51,471 nt of DNA from Alkalibacter sp964582705 (lineage in GTDB: Bacteria > Bacillota > Clostridia > Eubacteriales > Alkalibacteraceae): NCBI GenBank assembly GCA_964582705.1, contig CAZOTE010000007.1, positions 1-51,471 on the forward strand, in the 5' to 3' direction. Below, one piece after another: positions 49,487 to 51,471 of this stretch. Each line of letters opens with the position of its first letter. Position 1 is the stretch's first letter. The notes under the pieces are model-generated. The model saw only the letters and a program-made list of their open reading frames with translations, was not told the origin of the DNA and made no database searches. The position numbers were made by a program, and so were the translations under genes.

Positions 49487-49771
49487 ATGAGTGACTCAGA
49501 AAAAAGAAAACAGATATTTGAAAATTATAAAAAAAGCATAAAAAAAGCCAAATTTGCACCTTTAGGAAAAAATGCTCTTGATATAGGAAATCCATTAAAT
49601 TCTGTAGATGAAAATACAGATGAAAAATTTTCAGGATCACCAGGCACATTTAATGAAAAGTACCTATTATTCAAGATTAAAAAACTAGAAGAAAAGTTGG
49701 AAAAAATGTATTTATTAAACATCACGGCATTGATTTTAGCTTTTATAGCTCTGGTCTTCGCCCTGAGATAA
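49487..49771 (+). CDS. Small tail-anchored protein, unknown
   Basis: A 94-residue protein with no family I know. It has a charged, Lys-rich N-terminus (SEKRKQIFENYKKSIKKAK), a probably disordered middle, a short coiled coil (about 58-75, LFKIKKLEEKLEKM), and a C-terminal transmembrane helix (LLNITALILAFIALVFAL) that ends the protein. This is the plan of a tail-anchored membrane protein facing the cytoplasm. GGAGAAATT precedes the ATG, 16 bases after the operon hairpin, so it may be expressed by read-through. Confidence 0.65.
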   Translation: MSDSEKRKQIFENYKKSIKKAKFAPLGKNALDIGNPLNSVDENTDEKFSGSPGTFNEKYLLFKIKKLEEKLEKMYLLNITALILAFIALVFALR

Positions 49772-49845
49772 ACGTTTTCAAGGGTAAAAACGAGAATATG
49801 CTCAGTAATTAATGTATACAAAGGACAGATCAAAAAATAGTTGAA

Positions 49846-49890
49846 ATTACATATGTAATATGAGACAATAACTCATGTAACAAATGTAAT
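49846..49890. repeat. Imperfect 19-bp inverted repeat at the broken end of the SorC gene
   Basis: The arms 49846-49864 and 49872-49890 match at 16 of 19 positions around a 7-base loop, and the first contains the palindrome TTACATATGTAA. It lies exactly where the open frame of the SorC remnant begins. It could be an operator or a deletion scar. The stretch 49772-49845 holds nothing else recognised. Confidence 0.5.
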
Positions 49891-50421
49891 CGATACAAAG
49901 AGAAGGGCGCAAATGATGGACCGCGCAAATCTGACGAAATAACCAGGATGATAGGAGATAAATTAAATGCAAAGACTTACTTTTTATTTGCTCCGACCTT
50001 CGTTAAAAACCCGCTCATAAAGGAAGAGTATCTAAAGGAAGAATCAATAAGAGAAGTTTTTGAGCAGATTGAAAGCTGTGATGTGGTATTTTTGAGCATC
50101 GGTGAAGTAAGCAAATACTCTTCGTCTCTAAAAACCACGTTGATAGATGAATCAGACTATGAGGAGATACTTGAACTCGGCGGCGTTGGAAACATAAGCT
50201 TAAGGTATTTCGATGAAAATGGAAATATTCTAGATTGTGACTTGAATAAATCGGTAATGGGCATAGAGCCTGAAACGTTTAAGAAAATTCCTGAGGTTGT
50301 GTGCATGGCTGGAGGAACAGAAAAGGAAAGGTCATTAAAGGCCGCACTTAAAGGTAGATACATAAATACCTTGATAACTGATGAAGAAACGGCGAAGAAC
50401 ATACTTTCTGATAACAAATAA
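49864..50421 (+). pseudogene. Truncated SorC/DeoR-family sugar-binding regulator
   Basis: The open frame from 49864 encodes the C-terminal half of a SorC-family regulator. Matching sequence begins near PRKSDEITRMIGDKLNAK and runs through TYFLFAPTFV, VVFLSIGEVS, LGGVGNISLRYFDENG and VVCMAGGTEKERSLKAAL, the sugar-phosphate effector domain. The N-terminal helix-turn-helix and about 100 residues of the effector domain are missing, and upstream DNA does not encode them in any frame I checked. The first ATG is at 49948 (157 residues) with no convincing ribosome site. SorC proteins usually control adjacent sugar operons, so this is probably the decayed regulator of the operon upstream. A stand-alone ligand-binding domain is the alternative. 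Confidence 0.7.
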
Positions 50422-50459
50422 AAAAAACCAGGGCATCCGCCTCGGTTTTTTATTTGTTA
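50413..50459. terminator. Bidirectional terminator
   Basis: Long A/T arms AACAAATAAAAAA and TTTTTTATTTGTT enclose an imperfect GC core. It lies between the converging SorC remnant and the EIIB-like gene and overlaps both gene ends. Confidence 0.75.
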
Positions 50460-50732
50460 CAGGTGTTTTTTAAGTTCTTCGTAAACCTTTTTTTCACCCA
50501 TTTGAGGATAGATAAGTCCAAGACCATCTACGACAGGTGCCTTGAACGAAAAGCTCTGTTTGTTCAGCATTACTATTACATCCGGGTTTATTTTTTCTTC
50601 CTCTTCCAGAGGTTTTTGTGTAAAAATATTAACGTTTACAACTTCGGTATCGCTGCCGATGTTTTTTTTAATTGCACCTATCAATTTTTCTGCTTTTTTG
50701 TCGTTTATGCCGCCTACCATCATAATTTTCAT
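50457..50732 (-). CDS. Small EIIB-like protein lacking the phosphocysteine
   Basis: A 91-residue protein. The pattern of MKIMMVGGINDKKAEKLIGA, then PDVIVMLNKQ, then PVVDGLGLIYPQMGEKKVYE resembles the small EIIB of galactitol/lactose-type PTS (strand-loop-helix at the start, DVIV strand, a xPVxxGxxx segment). The loop that normally holds the phosphorylated Cys reads VGGINDK, and the protein has no cysteine at all. Similarity is judged by eye and is weak. If correct, it cannot carry phosphate in the usual way. AAGGAGGCG precedes the ATG. It is convergent with the SorC remnant. Confidence 0.55.
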   Translation of the reverse strand: MKIMMVGGINDKKAEKLIGAIKKNIGSDTEVVNVNIFTQKPLEEEEKINPDVIVMLNKQSFSFKAPVVDGLGLIYPQMGEKKVYEELKKHL

Positions 50733-50804
50733 TTGTTACGCCTCCTTAATAAACTTTAAACTTTCAGTTAGATTATATCATAAATTCATCAAAAGTAATA
50801 CTAG

Positions 50805-50818
50805 TGAACAAATGTTCA
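50805..50818. promoter_or_regulatory. Palindrome upstream of the EIIB-like gene
   Basis: TGAACA-AA-TGTTCA lies 28 bases upstream of a TATAAT (50777-50772, minus strand) that could serve the EIIB-like gene. Candidate operator. The rest of 50733-50976 is AT-rich. Confidence 0.35.
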
Positions 50819-50900
50819 AATGAAAATATCTCGCTAAAAAGAACAAAAATGACATGTATTTTACACATCAAAAAATGTATATTTATTCTGAAGGTTATGA

Positions 50901-50906
50901 TATAAT
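50901..50906 (+). promoter_or_regulatory. Extended -10 promoter of the ABC substrate-binding gene
   Basis: TATAAT preceded by TGA, an extended -10 (TGnTATAAT-like), without a good -35, about 70 bases before the ATG. Confidence 0.45.
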
Positions 50907-50976
50907 AAAAAACTGATAAAACTGTTGATAGAAAAGGGAAAGACAGTAAAATATAAATTTTGGGGAGGTAATAAAA

Positions 50977-51471
50977 ATGAAAAGATTTTCTTTGATTATG
51001 GCTGTACTTTTATTGTCGGCGATACTGATGTTTACAGGATGTTCTTCAGATTCAGCTGGAGGAGATGTTCTGAGAATCGGCGTAGATGATTCTTATCCGC
51101 CTATGGAGTACAGAGACGAAAACAATGAACTGGTAGGCTTTGATATTGCCCTTGCAAAGGCAATTGGCGAGAAACTAGATATGGAAGTCGAATTTGTATC
51201 TACGGCATGGGACGGCATATTCCAAGGTCTTGAGACTCAGAACTATGATGTTATCATTTCTTCTGTAAGCATAACTCCAAGCAGATTAGAGACGTTTTTG
51301 TTTTCAGAGCCATATTTAGCCAACGGCCAAGTAATAGTCGTAAAGCCTGGAGACGTTTCGGTACAATCACCGGAAGATCTTGATGGAAAAACGGTTGGTG
51401 TACAACTTGGAACTACGGCAGACAATGCGGTTCAGAAATACATGGAAGAGCTCGATATTGAGCTAATTAAA
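50977..51471 (+). CDS. Amino-acid ABC transporter substrate-binding lipoprotein, partial
   Basis: The first 165 residues of a family-3 solute-binding protein; the gene runs off the right edge. A lipoprotein signal peptide MKRFSLIMAVLLLSAILMFTGC places the lipidated Cys at residue 22. The binding-domain start is LRIGVDDSYPPMEYRDENNE and GFDIALAKAIGEKL, then SVSITPSRLETFLFSEPYL, typical of polar amino acid or glutamine/cystine receptors. It would deliver the ligand to a membrane permease encoded to the right. GGGGAGG precedes the ATG. The exact ligand cannot be read from this part. Confidence 0.9.
   Translation, partial: MKRFSLIMAVLLLSAILMFTGCSSDSAGGDVLRIGVDDSYPPMEYRDENNELVGFDIALAKAIGEKLDMEVEFVSTAWDGIFQGLETQNYDVIISSVSITPSRLETFLFSEPYLANGQVIVVKPGDVSVQSPEDLDGKTVGVQLGTTADNAVQKYMEELDIELIK

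Overview
The window reads as a low-GC, anaerobic Firmicute of the class Clostridia. The main reason is the replication-origin neighbourhood, with gene order rpmH-rnpA-yidD-yidC-jag-mnmE-mnmG-rsmG-noc-parA-parB on one side and dnaA-dnaN-rlbA-recF-gyrB-gyrA on the other. AGGAGG-type ribosome binding sites, a Met T-box, a GlcT antiterminator element, two parS sites and a flavin-based NuoE/NuoF redox complex agree with this. No rRNA, tRNA, CRISPR array or insertion sequence was seen. The genus cannot be named from the sequence alone.

Layout. 1-2.5 kb: start of an aldo/keto reductase with a MerR-type long-spacer promoter, then a cytosolic reductive-dehalogenase-like Fe-S protein divergent from a TetR regulator. 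2.5-8.4 kb: three genes for a NuoE / NuoF / (ferredoxin + GltD + NuoG-like) complex, best explained as an electron-bifurcating NADH/NADPH/ferredoxin transhydrogenase of the Sporomusa (Stn) type. 8.6-11.6 kb: glucose-family PTS EIICBA and its GlcT antiterminator, with a complete RAT/terminator switch between them. 11.6-24.8 kb: housekeeping genes (prmC, rpmE, T-box-controlled metG, abrB, rsmI, purA, an FAD protein, dnaB, rplI, gdpP with a probable CTG start, rpsR-ssb-rpsF, a DUF951 gene). 24.8-34.7 kb: cvpA, an unknown membrane protein, parB, parA, noc, rsmG, mnmG, mnmE, jag, yidC, yidD, rnpA, rpmH, all on the minus strand.

34.7-43.6 kb is the origin. DnaA-box clusters lie on both sides of dnaA, and the cluster before dnaN is followed by a textbook DnaA-trio tract. 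dnaN, rlbA, recF, gyrB and gyrA then run on the plus strand, so transcription on both sides leads away from the origin.

43.8-49.4 kb is an eight-gene carbohydrate operon: an orphan PTS EIIA, an unknown membrane protein, a KdsD/GutQ-like SIS protein, two different phosphoketose epimerases, RpiB, a GatD-like dehydrogenase and a second zinc dehydrogenase. It has no EIIB, EIIC or intact regulator. Just downstream are a SorC regulator missing its DNA-binding half and a small EIIB-like protein without the usual cysteine. This is the most likely place for a new catabolic pathway. The window ends inside an amino-acid-type ABC substrate-binding lipoprotein.
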